Part shown: one piece after another, positions 8,640-17,442 of the stretch
Layout: the number at the start of each line of letters is the position of its first letter
Numbering within the stretch: the first letter of the stretch is position 1
Assembly: GCA_965226435.1 (NCBI GenBank)
Contig: CBDDCY010000011.1
Coordinates: 682,001 to 746,000 of the forward strand
Origin: UBA6623 sp965226435
GTDB taxonomy: Bacteria > Acidobacteriota > Terriglobia > Bryobacterales > UBA6623
Direction of reading: 5' to 3'
Length of the DNA: 64,000 nt
Made by a program: the position numbers and the translations under genes
The notes under the pieces: generated by a model
Seen by the model: the letters and a program-made list of their open reading frames with translations, nothing else
What the model was told of the DNA's origin: nothing
Database searches by the model: none

Positions 8640-11600
8640 CTATTGCGTGGATTCGGTCCGCGGCGTGAGATTCTTCACCGGCAACGTAACGGGGTTGCTG
8701 ATGAAACGCTGTTGGGCGATGGTCAGCGTCAGCGTCGGGTTGTCGGGTAAATCTTCGAGGATCTTCAAATTGATCTGATAGACGCCGATCAGCAGAGGCG
8801 CCAATCCCGCGAAACGAACTTGCGCGGTCTTGCCGCCCGCGACGGACGACACAAAGTCATCAGCGTTGAAAGGAACGTTGAACAGCGTGTCGCCGGGTGT
8901 CACCATGCCGCTTCCCAGGCCTTCGTCCTGCGGCAGCGGAGCGGTAAGCCCCAGGCCCGTGCCGTAGACGATGATGATTTCACCGGGAATCGCGGGGTTC
9001 TCTTGAGTAACCAGTGAAAATTCTTCATTGCCGCAACAAAGATTTGTTCCCGCGGCGGTGAGCCGGACCGGGATGGTGTCGGAGCTTTCCGCGTTGAAAG
9101 CGATTTCATTACCCTCGCGCCCGGCCTCGCGCGCCGTCAGGAATACGACCGGAGGCGTCCGGCCGCCGCCCAGTGTATTGCTGTCTTCTTCCAGATCGGT
9201 TTCGATAATCGTGGGACTTTCGCCGGGGCTCACCGTGATGTCGAAGAAGATGTCGTTCCCGACTTCTCCCAAGGCACGCGCGATAATTTGCAATTGTGGG
9301 TCGCCGACATTGTCGAACCGTCGCGCCGTGACCTCCGGGTCCCCAAGGCCCGAGTTGACCTCGAACACGAGCTTGTTGCGAATACTAACCAACGTATCGC
9401 CCTCTTCGGCGACGACGATGTATAAACGATCGTTGACAAAAAGCGAGAAGGCGTCGTTGACTCGCACATCACCCTTGAACGTCACCGTGACGCGAGCCGA
9501 GAAGAATCCGACTTGCCCCGCCGTCGCGATCACATCGGGATCGCCCTCGCCCGCATTGATGGCTTCGACGAGCCGATCGCGAATCGAGGTCGGTGATTCG
9601 GCTTCCGTCGTGGTGATCGTGTAGGGTCTTCCGTTGACGCTGATCGTCGCCGTGATCCCCTCGGGAACCGGTTGGTTCGAGTCAGGCTCATTCGCTGTGA
9701 CGGCGATCGTGCCGGTAGCCTTGCCTTGCCCGTGCAGCGCCACGGCTTGGCGCGGCTCGTCGCCGGGATAAGCAAAAAGTCCGGGGGCGGCGCGCGTCAC
9801 GTCCGTCGCGCGGGAGGCGGAAACGCGTACGCTCCCATCGGGCGTGCGGTGACGAATGAAAACGCTCACCGTGGTTCCAGCCGTCTCCCAGGGAACCTGG
9901 AAGTTGATCTGGGTGGGCGAAACCAACGTCAGCGGGCTGAGAACCCCGTTGGCGTAAACACGCACTCCTCCGAGCTCGGTCGGCAGTTTGTCGCCTTCGA
10001 TCTTGGCATGGTAAACACCGTCGGAAAAGTCGGTCCCGAACACGGTGGCGAACGTGCCGGCCGGCAATTCGCGGGCATCGCTTCCCCCGACGAGTCGGGC
10101 GCCCGAGCCAACGAGGTCGATTCCGCCGCCCTCGGACTTGCCGACGTTCAACCTGACGATGTTGCCGATAGGGCCCTCTTGTTTCGCCGATAAGAGGATG
10201 AACTGCTCATGCACTCCGCCAAGCAGAATGTCCCCCGCGGCTTCGATCGTGACTTCCGACCCTTCCTCCGTGTGCGCGGAATAAGGGATGCCGTTGCTGA
10301 CCGCCCCCACTTCGCGGGCCGTGATTCGCAGCCTGTCCGCATTGTTAGGATCCCGATCGGTAGCTACCAGCGGATCGTCCTTGACAAAGAAATTGAAACG
10401 GTCCACCAGCTGTGTCGCCGTGTCGCCCGCAAGCACTTCGGCTTGGTAGGTTCGGTCCGCGATCAGCAGGGTCACCACTTCACCCTCGCGCACCGTGCCC
10501 CCAAATGTGATCGATCCCGCGGCGTGGGCGCCCTCGCCGGTTGTCGCCTTGGCGAAAGCCACTGCATCGGGGTCGTTAGCAATCTGTTCCAGAATCGCGT
10601 CGCGGACCTCTCCGGCGGGTTGGTCGGCTGACGCCGTGTGGGCGTACACGGTTCCGTCGATAGTCACTGTCAATTCCTGGCCGTCCGCGGCGGCCAGGTT
10701 GAACTTGACGTTCCCGGTGGCGCGAATCAAGAAACTGGCGCTGTTGCGCAAGCCGTCTTGGACGATCTGATCTTCGCCCGGCGTAAATACCAACACCCGA
10801 CGGGCGAACGGATCGGCGACGTAGAGGTTCTCGCCGTCGTGGGCCATCGCCTGTGGCGCGCGAACACTCGCCGCGCCGTCGGATTCGAGCAACGTAAAAA
10901 AGTCTCGCTGGCCGATGACGGTGTCGGGGTGCGCCGCATTCTCGGTCGGGATCTCATTGAAGATCAGAATGCGGTCGTTGCCGCCGTCGGAGACGTAGAG
11001 CTTTTCGCCGTCGGAAAGGGCGAAGCGCGGAAAGCTCAACGTGCGATCGCAGCGGAAAGGAAACGTCTCATCGGTATCGAGCAGGTCCGAATTCGGGTCA
11101 TCCTCGTCTTCCTCCTCACGAGGAGTTTCGAGCGCTTCGCAAAGCTCCGACGAATTGTTCGTGGTGTTTGATTCCATGTCGGGCTGCCCGATCACGACAT
11201 CCGCCGTCGCGCCGTTCGACGTGGGAATGCTGTTGAAAATCAACACTCGGTTAAAACCCAGATCGGCGACAAACAACTTTCCGTTGCTCGTGGTCGCCGA
11301 AACAGGGTCAAGCATCCCCGTTGCCGTTGGCTCGACATTCGACTGCGTCAAGTCGGGCTCGGGGCGGGTGTCGAAATCCGGCTGGCCGACCACGACATCC
11401 GGCGAGACGCCCGTCGTGGTGGGAACCGAGTTGTAGATGAGCACGCGCGAATTTTGCGTATCGGCGACAAAGAACTTGCCGCCGTCGAACCACACGCCCT
11501 GCGGTCCGCGCATGTTCGTGGCCGAGGTGCCGGGCGCGTTGTTGATGGCGTCGTCCTGGCCGATCACCACGTCGGGGGGGGCGCCGTTTTCGGTCGGGAT

Positions 11601-12122
11601 GGCGTGCCAGATCAGGACTCGATTGTTGTCGGTATCCGCCACGGCAATGCGCACGCCGTCGGTGGCAACGCCGGTCGGGTTCTGCATGCCGCTTTCGACG
11701 TTCGGAATGAAGGTGTCGAAATCCGGCTGACCCAACACCACGTCGGGCAGTCCGACGCACACCGGGCACTCGCTGCCCTGCTCCGGCTCGTCGTCGGGCT
11801 TCGGGATGAAACTACCCGCGTTACGGTAGATCAACACGCGGTTGTTGAGTGGCTGGGACCCGACCCGATTGCCGTCGGCGATCAAGAGAATGTCGCCGCC
11901 ATAGGCCACGCCGCCAACCCCGCCGATCGTCTCGCGGGAGGATAACGGCGACTGGCGCGTGAAAAAGGGCTGTCCGATCGCGAGCCGCGCGGCTTGGTTG
12001 TCGACCCACACGCGTTCGGCCCGCAGGCCGGCCGCGGCGAGCATCAACAGCACCACCGCCAAAAACCCGACGATCAGCGTCGGCTGGTTCTGCTTGAACC
12101 GTCTTGCGTGTCCATGAGGCAT
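8640..12122 (-). CDS. large secreted propeller protein with split Solibacter-type C-terminal domain
   Basis: 1160 residues. One TM or signal segment (residues about 16-35) precedes a propeller made of at least five repeats with the signature D-V-V-x-G-Q-P-D and N-R-V-L-I (NHL-like). From about residue 480 come several repeated modules with V-x-I-x-G-x-x-Y followed by an E-x-I-N helix. The C-terminal domain typical of Solibacter secreted proteins is recognisable in two pieces: GVRVYANGVLSPL...SPTQINFQVPWE and, about 270 residues later, EIIIVYGTGLG...GLAPLLIGVYQIN...SNPVTLPV. The repeat modules lie between the halves. Probably extracellular or surface binding; no catalytic motif. The start lies 4 bases from the SDR stop, so they are probably one transcript. 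Confidence 0.75.
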   Translation of the reverse strand: MPHGHARRFKQNQPTLIVGFLAVVLLMLAAAGLRAERVWVDNQAARLAIGQPFFTRQSPLSSRETIGGVGGVAYGGDILLIADGNRVGSQPLNNRVLIYRNAGSFIPKPDDEPEQGSECPVCVGLPDVVLGQPDFDTFIPNVESGMQNPTGVATDGVRIAVADTDNNRVLIWHAIPTENGAPPDVVIGQDDAINNAPGTSATNMRGPQGVWFDGGKFFVADTQNSRVLIYNSVPTTTGVSPDVVVGQPDFDTRPEPDLTQSNVEPTATGMLDPVSATTSNGKLFVADLGFNRVLIFNSIPTSNGATADVVIGQPDMESNTTNNSSELCEALETPREEEDEDDPNSDLLDTDETFPFRCDRTLSFPRFALSDGEKLYVSDGGNDRILIFNEIPTENAAHPDTVIGQRDFFTLLESDGAASVRAPQAMAHDGENLYVADPFARRVLVFTPGEDQIVQDGLRNSASFLIRATGNVKFNLAAADGQELTVTIDGTVYAHTASADQPAGEVRDAILEQIANDPDAVAFAKATTGEGAHAAGSITFGGTVREGEVVTLLIADRTYQAEVLAGDTATQLVDRFNFFVKDDPLVATDRDPNNADRLRITAREVGAVSNGIPYSAHTEEGSEVTIEAAGDILLGGVHEQFILLSAKQEGPIGNIVRLNVGKSEGGGIDLVGSGARLVGGSDARELPAGTFATVFGTDFSDGVYHAKIEGDKLPTELGGVRVYANGVLSPLTLVSPTQINFQVPWETAGTTVSVFIRHRTPDGSVRVSASRATDVTRAAPGLFAYPGDEPRQAVALHGQGKATGTIAVTANEPDSNQPVPEGITATISVNGRPYTITTTEAESPTSIRDRLVEAINAGEGDPDVIATAGQVGFFSARVTVTFKGDVRVNDAFSLFVNDRLYIVVAEEGDTLVSIRNKLVFEVNSGLGDPEVTARRFDNVGDPQLQIIARALGEVGNDIFFDITVSPGESPTIIETDLEEDSNTLGGGRTPPVVFLTAREAGREGNEIAFNAESSDTIPVRLTAAGTNLCCGNEEFSLVTQENPAIPGEIIIVYGTGLGLTAPLPQDEGLGSGMVTPGDTLFNVPFNADDFVSSVAGGKTAQVRFAGLAPLLIGVYQINLKILEDLPDNPTLTLTIAQQRFISNPVTLPVKNLTPRTESTQ

Positions 12123-12126
12123 TACC

Positions 12127-12918
12127 TCAAGCCCCCCTTACTTCCCCACCGTCGATCGCGGTGCTTGTTCCGGTAATATACGCCGCTCGTTCCGAACAAA
12201 GAAAGGCTACGAGAGGACCGAACTCCTCCGGCCGGCCCACCCGCCCAAGCGGAATCTGGGAACCCATGCGTTCGATGACTTCGTCGCGCGTAATGCCTTG
12301 TTGCTCGGCGCGCTTGGCGGCCACGTTCAGCAGCCGGTCGGTCGCGGTCGCGCCGGGACAAACGTTGTTGAATAGGACATTATCCGGGCTGTATTCGCGG
12401 ACCAACGACTTCAGCAGACCGACCACCGAAGCTCGAATCGCATTCGAGAGAATCAAACCGTCAATGGACTGTTTCACCGAAATCGACGTGATGGTTACGA
12501 TGCGTCCCCAGCGCTGTGCGCGCATACCCGGCAACACTTCACGAATCATGTGCAGCGTCGCGATAAAACTGAGCTCGAAGGCCTTACGCCAATCGTCGAG
12601 AGTGAAATCCTCGAACCTACCCGCCGGCGGGCCGCCCGCGTTCGTGACGCAAATATCGATCGTCCCGAACTCCTCTCGCGTCTTTTGGAGAAAGGCCTTG
12701 ACGGCGTCGAAGTCGGTGACGTCGAGCGGCCCTTCCAGCACCTCAACACCCCAACGGTCGCGGATTTGACTGGCGGTTTCCGCCAACCGGTCGGCGTCAC
12801 GGGCGCACAAAGCCAAGCGCGCGCCGTCAGCCGCCAACGCCTCGGCCGCCGAGCGTCCCAAGCCTTTGCTCGAGGCCGCGACGAACGCTACCCGGCCTTT
12901 GATTTCCAAGTCCATCAA
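12127..12918 (-). CDS. short-chain dehydrogenase/reductase with altered catalytic motif
   Basis: 263 residues. It has the SDR fold markers VAFVAASSKGLG, NAGG, and a C-terminal VAFLCSERAAYITGTSTAIDGG as in FabG-like reductases. The nucleotide motif is ASSKGLG instead of TGxxxGIG, and the YxxxK catalytic pair is replaced by SNAIR (Tyr to Ser, Lys to Arg). I recall a subgroup of 3-oxoacyl-ACP-reductase-like SDRs that lacks a perfect motif, so this looks like a subgroup trait and not gene damage. The reaction is unknown. It lies upstream of the propeller gene in the same direction. Confidence 0.8.
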   Translation of the reverse strand: MMDLEIKGRVAFVAASSKGLGRSAAEALAADGARLALCARDADRLAETASQIRDRWGVEVLEGPLDVTDFDAVKAFLQKTREEFGTIDICVTNAGGPPAGRFEDFTLDDWRKAFELSFIATLHMIREVLPGMRAQRWGRIVTITSISVKQSIDGLILSNAIRASVVGLLKSLVREYSPDNVLFNNVCPGATATDRLLNVAAKRAEQQGITRDEVIERMGSQIPLGRVGRPEEFGPLVAFLCSERAAYITGTSTAIDGGEVRGA

Positions 12919-13009
12919 TTACCCTATGTAGAGGTTCCGGGAAGGCGCCTCATCGGCGTCGCCCGGCCGCGAGCGGCGGGAAGACCCAAACTCCACTGAG
13001 TTTACTACG

Positions 13010-13372
13010 TTAGGAACCCTCCGAGGAGGTTCGCAAGTATGCATCGTCACCCGAAAGCCAGTCGCCGCGCACGGGCTGAAAGGTATCGAGGGCGACGGAA
13101 TCTTCCAGAGCGATCACCTCATGCGGCTCATTCGGGGGGATTTCAATGACGTCCCCGGCCGAGGCGACGATTTCCTTGTCGTCGAAGACGAACCGCAGCT
13201 TCCCTTCGAGTACTTGGCTGACTTGCTCGTTTTCATGATGGTGGCGGGGAACGACGCCGCCCTCTTTGACATAAATCCGCGCAATCGTCATCCGTTCGCT
13301 ATGCACGGCTCGGCGAGCGATCAGCGGCCCCATTTGTTCGTATTCGACCGTGTCCCAATTGCGAACTTTCAT
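13010..13372 (-). CDS. cupin-domain protein
   Basis: 120 residues, a single small beta-barrel. Cupin motif 1 (PRHHHENEQVSQVLEGKL) supplies two or three histidines and a glutamate for metal binding; motif 2 is GDVIEIPPNEPHEV. The family includes dioxygenases, isomerases and sugar-binding proteins; nothing here narrows it further. It lies 91 bases upstream of the SDR gene, same strand. Confidence 0.85.
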   Translation of the reverse strand: MKVRNWDTVEYEQMGPLIARRAVHSERMTIARIYVKEGGVVPRHHHENEQVSQVLEGKLRFVFDDKEIVASAGDVIEIPPNEPHEVIALEDSVALDTFQPVRGDWLSGDDAYLRTSSEGS

Positions 13373-13464
13373 CTCGATCTCCTCGAATCACCCGTGTCGC
13401 CGAGGTCGTGCCGCCCGCCGCCAGGTGCCGGACTCGCTTCCCGCTCCAGTGAAAAGACGAACCC

Positions 13465-13674
13465 TCAACCCGTCAGAACATTATAGTCGGGTGCCGGCGT
13501 ATCGCGTGGTATCCGATCCCAAGTAACCACGCCGCGGCCGGCGTCGCGCGGATGATCGAGGTGCGTCGATCGCCGGCTCACCTCGTCATCGGAAACCCAG
13601 CGCGGAAACTCCGCCTGCGAACTCGGCGGAGCGTTACGTTGCATCAACTGCTCAAATTCCCTTCGTCGCCACAC
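13465..13674 (-). CDS. possible addiction-module antitoxin-like small protein
   Basis: 69 residues from a GTG. The segment DDEVSRRSTHLDHPRD...VVTWDRI resembles the short antitoxins of the addiction-module component family (xxRRLxxL...IPWxxV), but the match is by eye and partial. There is no RelE/ParE-like partner beside it. It could be an orphan or decayed antitoxin, or a chance frame. Confidence 0.3.
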   Translation of the reverse strand: MWRRREFEQLMQRNAPPSSQAEFPRWVSDDEVSRRSTHLDHPRDAGRGVVTWDRIPRDTPAPDYNVLTG

Positions 13675-13725
13675 CCTGAAACGCTATACTATGTATGATC
13701 ATAAAGAGTTGATTCCCAATCACTT

Positions 13726-14010
13726 ATGGATATCCAGTTCACCGCCGACATTTTCAAGGAGGGGGCCCGATACGTCGCCCACTCTCCCGAGCTCGACCTC
13801 TCTTCTTGTGCTGGAACCGAAACAAGAGCGCGAGAGAATTTGATCGAAGCTGTCCGCTTGTTTTTGGAAGAAGCCGACAAGATGGGGACGATCGAGCAGA
13901 TCCTCCAAGAGTCCGGCTACACCCGCCGCGACGGTGCTTGGCAAGCACCTCGACTTATCAGCCGACAGCGCGCTTCAGTTGCGCTGCCGTTGGCGCATGC
14001 CGGAACTTAG
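13726..14010 (+). CDS. hicB: HicB-family antitoxin
   Basis: 94 residues. The N-terminal half (FTADIFKEGARYVAHSPELDLSSCAGTE...ARENLIEAVRLFLEEA) is the HicB partial RNase H-like fold, with the usual strand-strand-SCAGT-helix order. No obvious DNA-binding helix-turn-helix or ribbon-helix-helix follows, as in short HicB proteins. The antitoxin is first and overlaps the toxin gene by 14 bases (13997-14010), so the two are translationally coupled. AT-rich sequence just upstream (13680-13710) with TATACT may hold the promoter. Confidence 0.8.
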   Translation: MDIQFTADIFKEGARYVAHSPELDLSSCAGTETRARENLIEAVRLFLEEADKMGTIEQILQESGYTRRDGAWQAPRLISRQRASVALPLAHAGT

Positions 14011-14230
14011 TCCAATCCACTACAGGCTGCTTTGCGGCGTCTTTGAACGCGCCGGGTTCCGTCAGGCGCGGGAAGAAGGCAGCCATCTTGTTTACACCAA
14101 GACCGGCGTCTCTCGTCCGATCGTGATCCCTAAGTACCGAGCCGTACCGGTCTTCGTCATCAGAAACAACCTGCGCTCAGCAGGCCTCTCTCGCGACCGC
14201 TACTTCGAACTCCTTGCAAAGTGTAGCTAG
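13997..14230 (+). CDS. hicA: HicA-family toxin (mRNA interferase)
   Basis: 77 residues from the ATG inside the hicB end. It has the dsRBD-like HicA fold with the catalytic motif G-S-H (H30), followed by LVYTKTG and the VIPKYRAVPVFVIRNNLRSAGLS tail. HicA toxins cut mRNA and tmRNA and are neutralised by HicB. The TAG stop at 14228-14230 lies inside the terminal CTAG of an R1 repeat copy, so the last codons abut a mobile-looking element. Confidence 0.85.
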   Translation: MPELSPIHYRLLCGVFERAGFRQAREEGSHLVYTKTGVSRPIVIPKYRAVPVFVIRNNLRSAGLSRDRYFELLAKCS

Positions 14231-14391
14231 CCCGAAACTTCAAATTTCGAGCTACCCGGAGACTCACAACGGCTACCAATAGATCGGACGTTCACCCACC
14301 CGAGCCGCGCCGCCGTGCGGCGCGGTCCCGGCGAACCCTTCGACCAAGTTTCTCCCCTAAACGATCCGGCCCAGCCGGTGGCGCCGCTAAC
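14226..14391 (-). repeat. R1 repeat, copy 1 (long form)
   Basis: About 166 bases, read on the minus strand: TTAGCGG...GCCACCGGC, then TTTAGGGGAGAAACTTGGTC, an 8-bp-stem GC hairpin (CCGCGCCG/CGGCGCGG) and a terminal GAAGTTTCGGGCTAG. The same text recurs near 41629, 43824 and 56395. The terminal CTAG holds the hicA stop codon. Confidence 0.85.
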
Positions 14392-14402
14392 CTGTGTTTT
14401 CG

Positions 14403-14576
14403 CCCAACGTTCCCATCGCCGAGCGGAACAATCAATCCAAGCCGGGCCGAAGCCGCGGAGGTCATCTCGCGGCGGCGGAGCGTGCCGGGCCCAACGTTCC
14501 CATCGCCGAGCGGAACAATCAATCCAAGCCGGGCCGAAGCCGCGGAGGTCATCTCGCGGCGGCGGAGCGTGCCGGG
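14403..14576. repeat. two tandem 87-bp repeats
   Basis: The block starting CCCAACGTTCCCATCG at 14403 is repeated exactly at 14490 and ends at 14576. Period is 87 bases, two copies with no difference I can see. It lies just before the promoter and ribosome-binding region of the next gene. Confidence 0.9.
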
Positions 14577-14619
14577 AACCTGCTAAGATAGACAAGGTTC
14601 CAACCGTTTGGGGGAAAGT

Positions 14620-17136
14620 ATGTCTTACTCGGCCACATCTTTGTTAAGCGCGGTTCTCGCCTTACTCCTTTTGGCCGGCGCGCCCGCTCCACTGACGGCC
14701 GCCGACACCGACATTACGAAGATCATTGTCGAGCCCGCCTCGATTGTTCTTTTCGAGGCCGCGAAGGGTCACGGCGTTCTCGTTACCGGCGTCAATAAGA
14801 ACGGCGGGAAGATCGATCTAACCCACGAAGCCAAGCTGGAAGCCGCGGGCGGCAACGTGAGAATCGGCGAGGACGGGTTGATCTACGGAGCAGGCCAAGG
14901 GGAGGGCAAGGTCAACGTCAGCGTCGCCGGTCACTCGGCCGAGCTCAGCGTCACCGTGCATGACATGAGCCAGGAGCGGCCGCTGACTTTCGTCCGCGAC
15001 GTCATGCCGGTTCTCAACAAAGTCGGTTGCACCACGGGGGCGTGCCATGGTTCAGCCAAGGGCAAGAACGGCTTCAAGCTGTCGCTGCGCGGATATGACC
15101 CGAAGTTCGACTACGACGCCCTGCTCTATGAAATCTCGGGCCGCCGCGTTAACCGTGCCGCGCCGGCCGAGAGCCTAATGATCGCCAAACCGACCCAGGC
15201 GGTTCCCCACCAGGGCGGCTATGTGTTAACCAACGAGGGATACAAGCAAGACATTCTGCAATGGATTTCCGAGGGCGCCGTTTTCGGCGACAGCGAAAAA
15301 GACGGCGTCGTCAAGCTGGAAGTGTTCCCGAGGGAAATCTTCATGGAACGCCCCGGCATGAGGCAGCAAGTGCTCGTAACGGCCCACTACGGCGACGGCA
15401 CCGTGCGCGACGTCACTCGCGAGGCCTCGATTAAGAGTAATGTCGAGACCGTGGCGGCGGTGGGCGAAGGCGCCGAGCATGCCCCGACGGCGGTACGGCC
15501 CGGCCCCGCGGCACTTTCCGCCGGGCAGTCGCTGGTGGCGGAACGAATCGGCGAAGCCGCCTTGCAGGTGCGCTACGAGGGGAAATTCGTCACCGTGCCG
15601 ATCACGGTGCTCAATCCCGAACCGGGCTTCGTATGGACGAACCCGCCTCGATACAACTTCATCGACGAGCGGATCGACGCCAAGCTTGAGCGCCTCAAGA
15701 TCGAGCCCTCGCCGCTCGCCGACGACGCGACGTTCCTGCGCCGTGTGTACCTCGATTTGAACGGCATTCCCCCGACACCCAAGCAAGCACGCGCTTTTCT
15801 CGAGGATCCCGAGAAATCCCGCCTCAAACGGCAGCGGCTGATCGACGAGCTAATCAAGCGTAAGGAGTACGTCGACCATTGGGCTCACAAGTGGGGCGAC
15901 CTGCTGCAGAGCAACCGCAAGTATCTGGGCGAAAAGGGCACCTGGGTGTTTCGCCAGTGGATTCGCGATTCAATCGCGGCCAACAAGCCCTACGACGACA
16001 TGGTACGCGAGCTGATCACCTCCGTCGGCAGCACATACCAAAATCCGGCCGCGAACTTCTTTCGCGTCAACGACGATCCGAAGGCAGCGCTCGAAACGAC
16101 GTCGCAAGTTTTCATGGGCGTGCGTTTGGTCTGCGCCAACTGCCATGACCACCCCTTCGAGCGCTGGACCCAAGACCAATACTACGAAACAGCGGCTTTC
16201 TTCGCCGCCGTCGGCATCAAGCCGGGTTTTGACAACGACGAGCAAATCGTCTTCGTCAAGCGAGACGACGACCGCGTCAAATATCCCCGCAGCGGCCAGT
16301 ACGCCGATCCGAAATACCTTGTCGCGGCCGCCGGCGCGCCGCCCATTCCCGACGACGGTGATCGCCGCGAAGCCTTGGCCGCCTGGCTCACGTCCGATGA
16401 GAACCCGTTCTTCGCCCGCGCCATCACGAACCGGATATGGAGCTACTTGATGGGCCGCGGCATTATTGATCCCGTGGATGACATTCGGGCCTCCAATCCG
16501 CCGGTGAATGAGGAATTACTGGCCGCCTTGGCCGACGATTTCATCAAGAACGGATACGATTTGCAACACGTCATCCGCACCATCGTCAACTCGCGGGCCT
16601 ATCAAACCTCGATCACGACGAACAAGTGGAATGAAACCGACGAGACGAACTTTTCGCGCTTCAAGCCGCGCCGTCTGCCGGCGGAGACTTTGCTCGACGC
16701 CATCTCGATCGCGACCGGTTCGCCGCTCGAGTTCGAGGGTGTACCAAAGGGCTTTCGGGCGCAAGAGCTGCCCGATTCTTTTGTCGGCAAGGGCGGATTT
16801 CTCGATGTTTTCGGTCGCCCGCAGCGTGAATCGCCCTGCGAGTGCGAGCGCCGCGACAATGTCGGCCTGCCGCACGCGATGAACCTCGTCAACGGTCCCA
16901 CCCTGGCCGAAGCAATCGCCGATCCGGAGGGGCGCATCTCGACGGCCGTACTTGGCGGCGAGTCGAGCAAAGACCTGGTCGACGATCTGTACTTGGCGGC
17001 CTACAGCCGCTTCCCGACGGCAAGCGAATATGACGTGGCGCTGACCTACATCGAGAAGGGTCCCAGCCGCGCCTCCCGCGCCCAGGACTTGCTCTGGGCG
17101 CTGGTCAACAGCAACGCCTTCTTATTTAACCGCTAA
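14620..17136 (+). CDS. secreted haem-c protein with DUF1549 and DUF1553 domains
   Basis: 838 residues from the ATG at 14620 (GGGGGAAAG just upstream; an in-frame TTG at 14608 is less likely). Order: signal peptide, bacterial Ig-like domain (residues about 35-115), a CX4CH haem-type site (C137, C142, H143), a second Ig-like stretch, then DUF1549 with CANCH (C505-H509) and DUF1553 to the end. Families of this kind are abundant in Planctomycetes and Solibacter-type Acidobacteria; the function is not established. Unlike the two loci at the right of the window, no DUF1501 gene follows. Confidence 0.85.
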   Translation: MSYSATSLLSAVLALLLLAGAPAPLTAADTDITKIIVEPASIVLFEAAKGHGVLVTGVNKNGGKIDLTHEAKLEAAGGNVRIGEDGLIYGAGQGEGKVNVSVAGHSAELSVTVHDMSQERPLTFVRDVMPVLNKVGCTTGACHGSAKGKNGFKLSLRGYDPKFDYDALLYEISGRRVNRAAPAESLMIAKPTQAVPHQGGYVLTNEGYKQDILQWISEGAVFGDSEKDGVVKLEVFPREIFMERPGMRQQVLVTAHYGDGTVRDVTREASIKSNVETVAAVGEGAEHAPTAVRPGPAALSAGQSLVAERIGEAALQVRYEGKFVTVPITVLNPEPGFVWTNPPRYNFIDERIDAKLERLKIEPSPLADDATFLRRVYLDLNGIPPTPKQARAFLEDPEKSRLKRQRLIDELIKRKEYVDHWAHKWGDLLQSNRKYLGEKGTWVFRQWIRDSIAANKPYDDMVRELITSVGSTYQNPAANFFRVNDDPKAALETTSQVFMGVRLVCANCHDHPFERWTQDQYYETAAFFAAVGIKPGFDNDEQIVFVKRDDDRVKYPRSGQYADPKYLVAAAGAPPIPDDGDRREALAAWLTSDENPFFARAITNRIWSYLMGRGIIDPVDDIRASNPPVNEELLAALADDFIKNGYDLQHVIRTIVNSRAYQTSITTNKWNETDETNFSRFKPRRLPAETLLDAISIATGSPLEFEGVPKGFRAQELPDSFVGKGGFLDVFGRPQRESPCECERRDNVGLPHAMNLVNGPTLAEAIADPEGRISTAVLGGESSKDLVDDLYLAAYSRFPTASEYDVALTYIEKGPSRASRAQDLLWALVNSNAFLFNR

Positions 17137-17196
17137 GGTGGGTCGCCTCGGCGGTCCGCTGAATCCGGTAGGAGATCCAAAAACGGGGACTCCTCC

Positions 17197-17362
17197 GAAA
17201 ATAACCTTCGACAGTATTGGGCATTGCATTTGTGTCCGGCAAGATCGCGAACCCCTTGAGCCGCGAAGCGGCGGCGGGAATATAGCCCGGGGTGGAGCCG
17301 GAACGGCGGAACCCTGGGTGGAACCCCCACCCCCACGAGCCCTGAAAGGGCGGCAGGAACCG
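17197..17362 (+). repeat. R3 repeat, copy A
   Basis: Series of three small inverted repeats: CCGCGAAGCGG, then CCCgGGGT/ACCCTGGGT flanking a spacer, then GCCCTGAAAGGGC. Two of them are followed by GGCGGGAATA or GGCAGGAA. It fills most of the gap between the DUF1549 gene and the MFS gene; similar copies lie at 27463, 29523 and (reverse) 41457. The following TTTTTTCACAGCCCCGT string also follows the R5 copy at 41770. Confidence 0.8.
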
Positions 17363-17442
17363 ACTGCACCCGGTTTTTTCACAGCCCCGTCGTGACCCGG
17401 TCCCAGCCACCGGTCGTGACCGGCTCTCGGCCGGTGGCGCGT

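Noticed and set aside
14403..14576. CRISPR array
   Set aside because: Only two long direct repeats with no spacer between them and no cas genes in the window.
14227..14647. Repetitive ORFs encoding RDDLRGFGPAWIDCSARRW twice
   Set aside because: Translation of the 87-bp tandem repeat and R1; no homologue recognised and both strands are open only because the repeat is GC-rich.
17122..17410. Several overlapping frames in the gap before the MFS gene
   Set aside because: They are translations of the R3 repeat hairpins; the same peptides (such as RRFAAQG) recur wherever R3 occurs.
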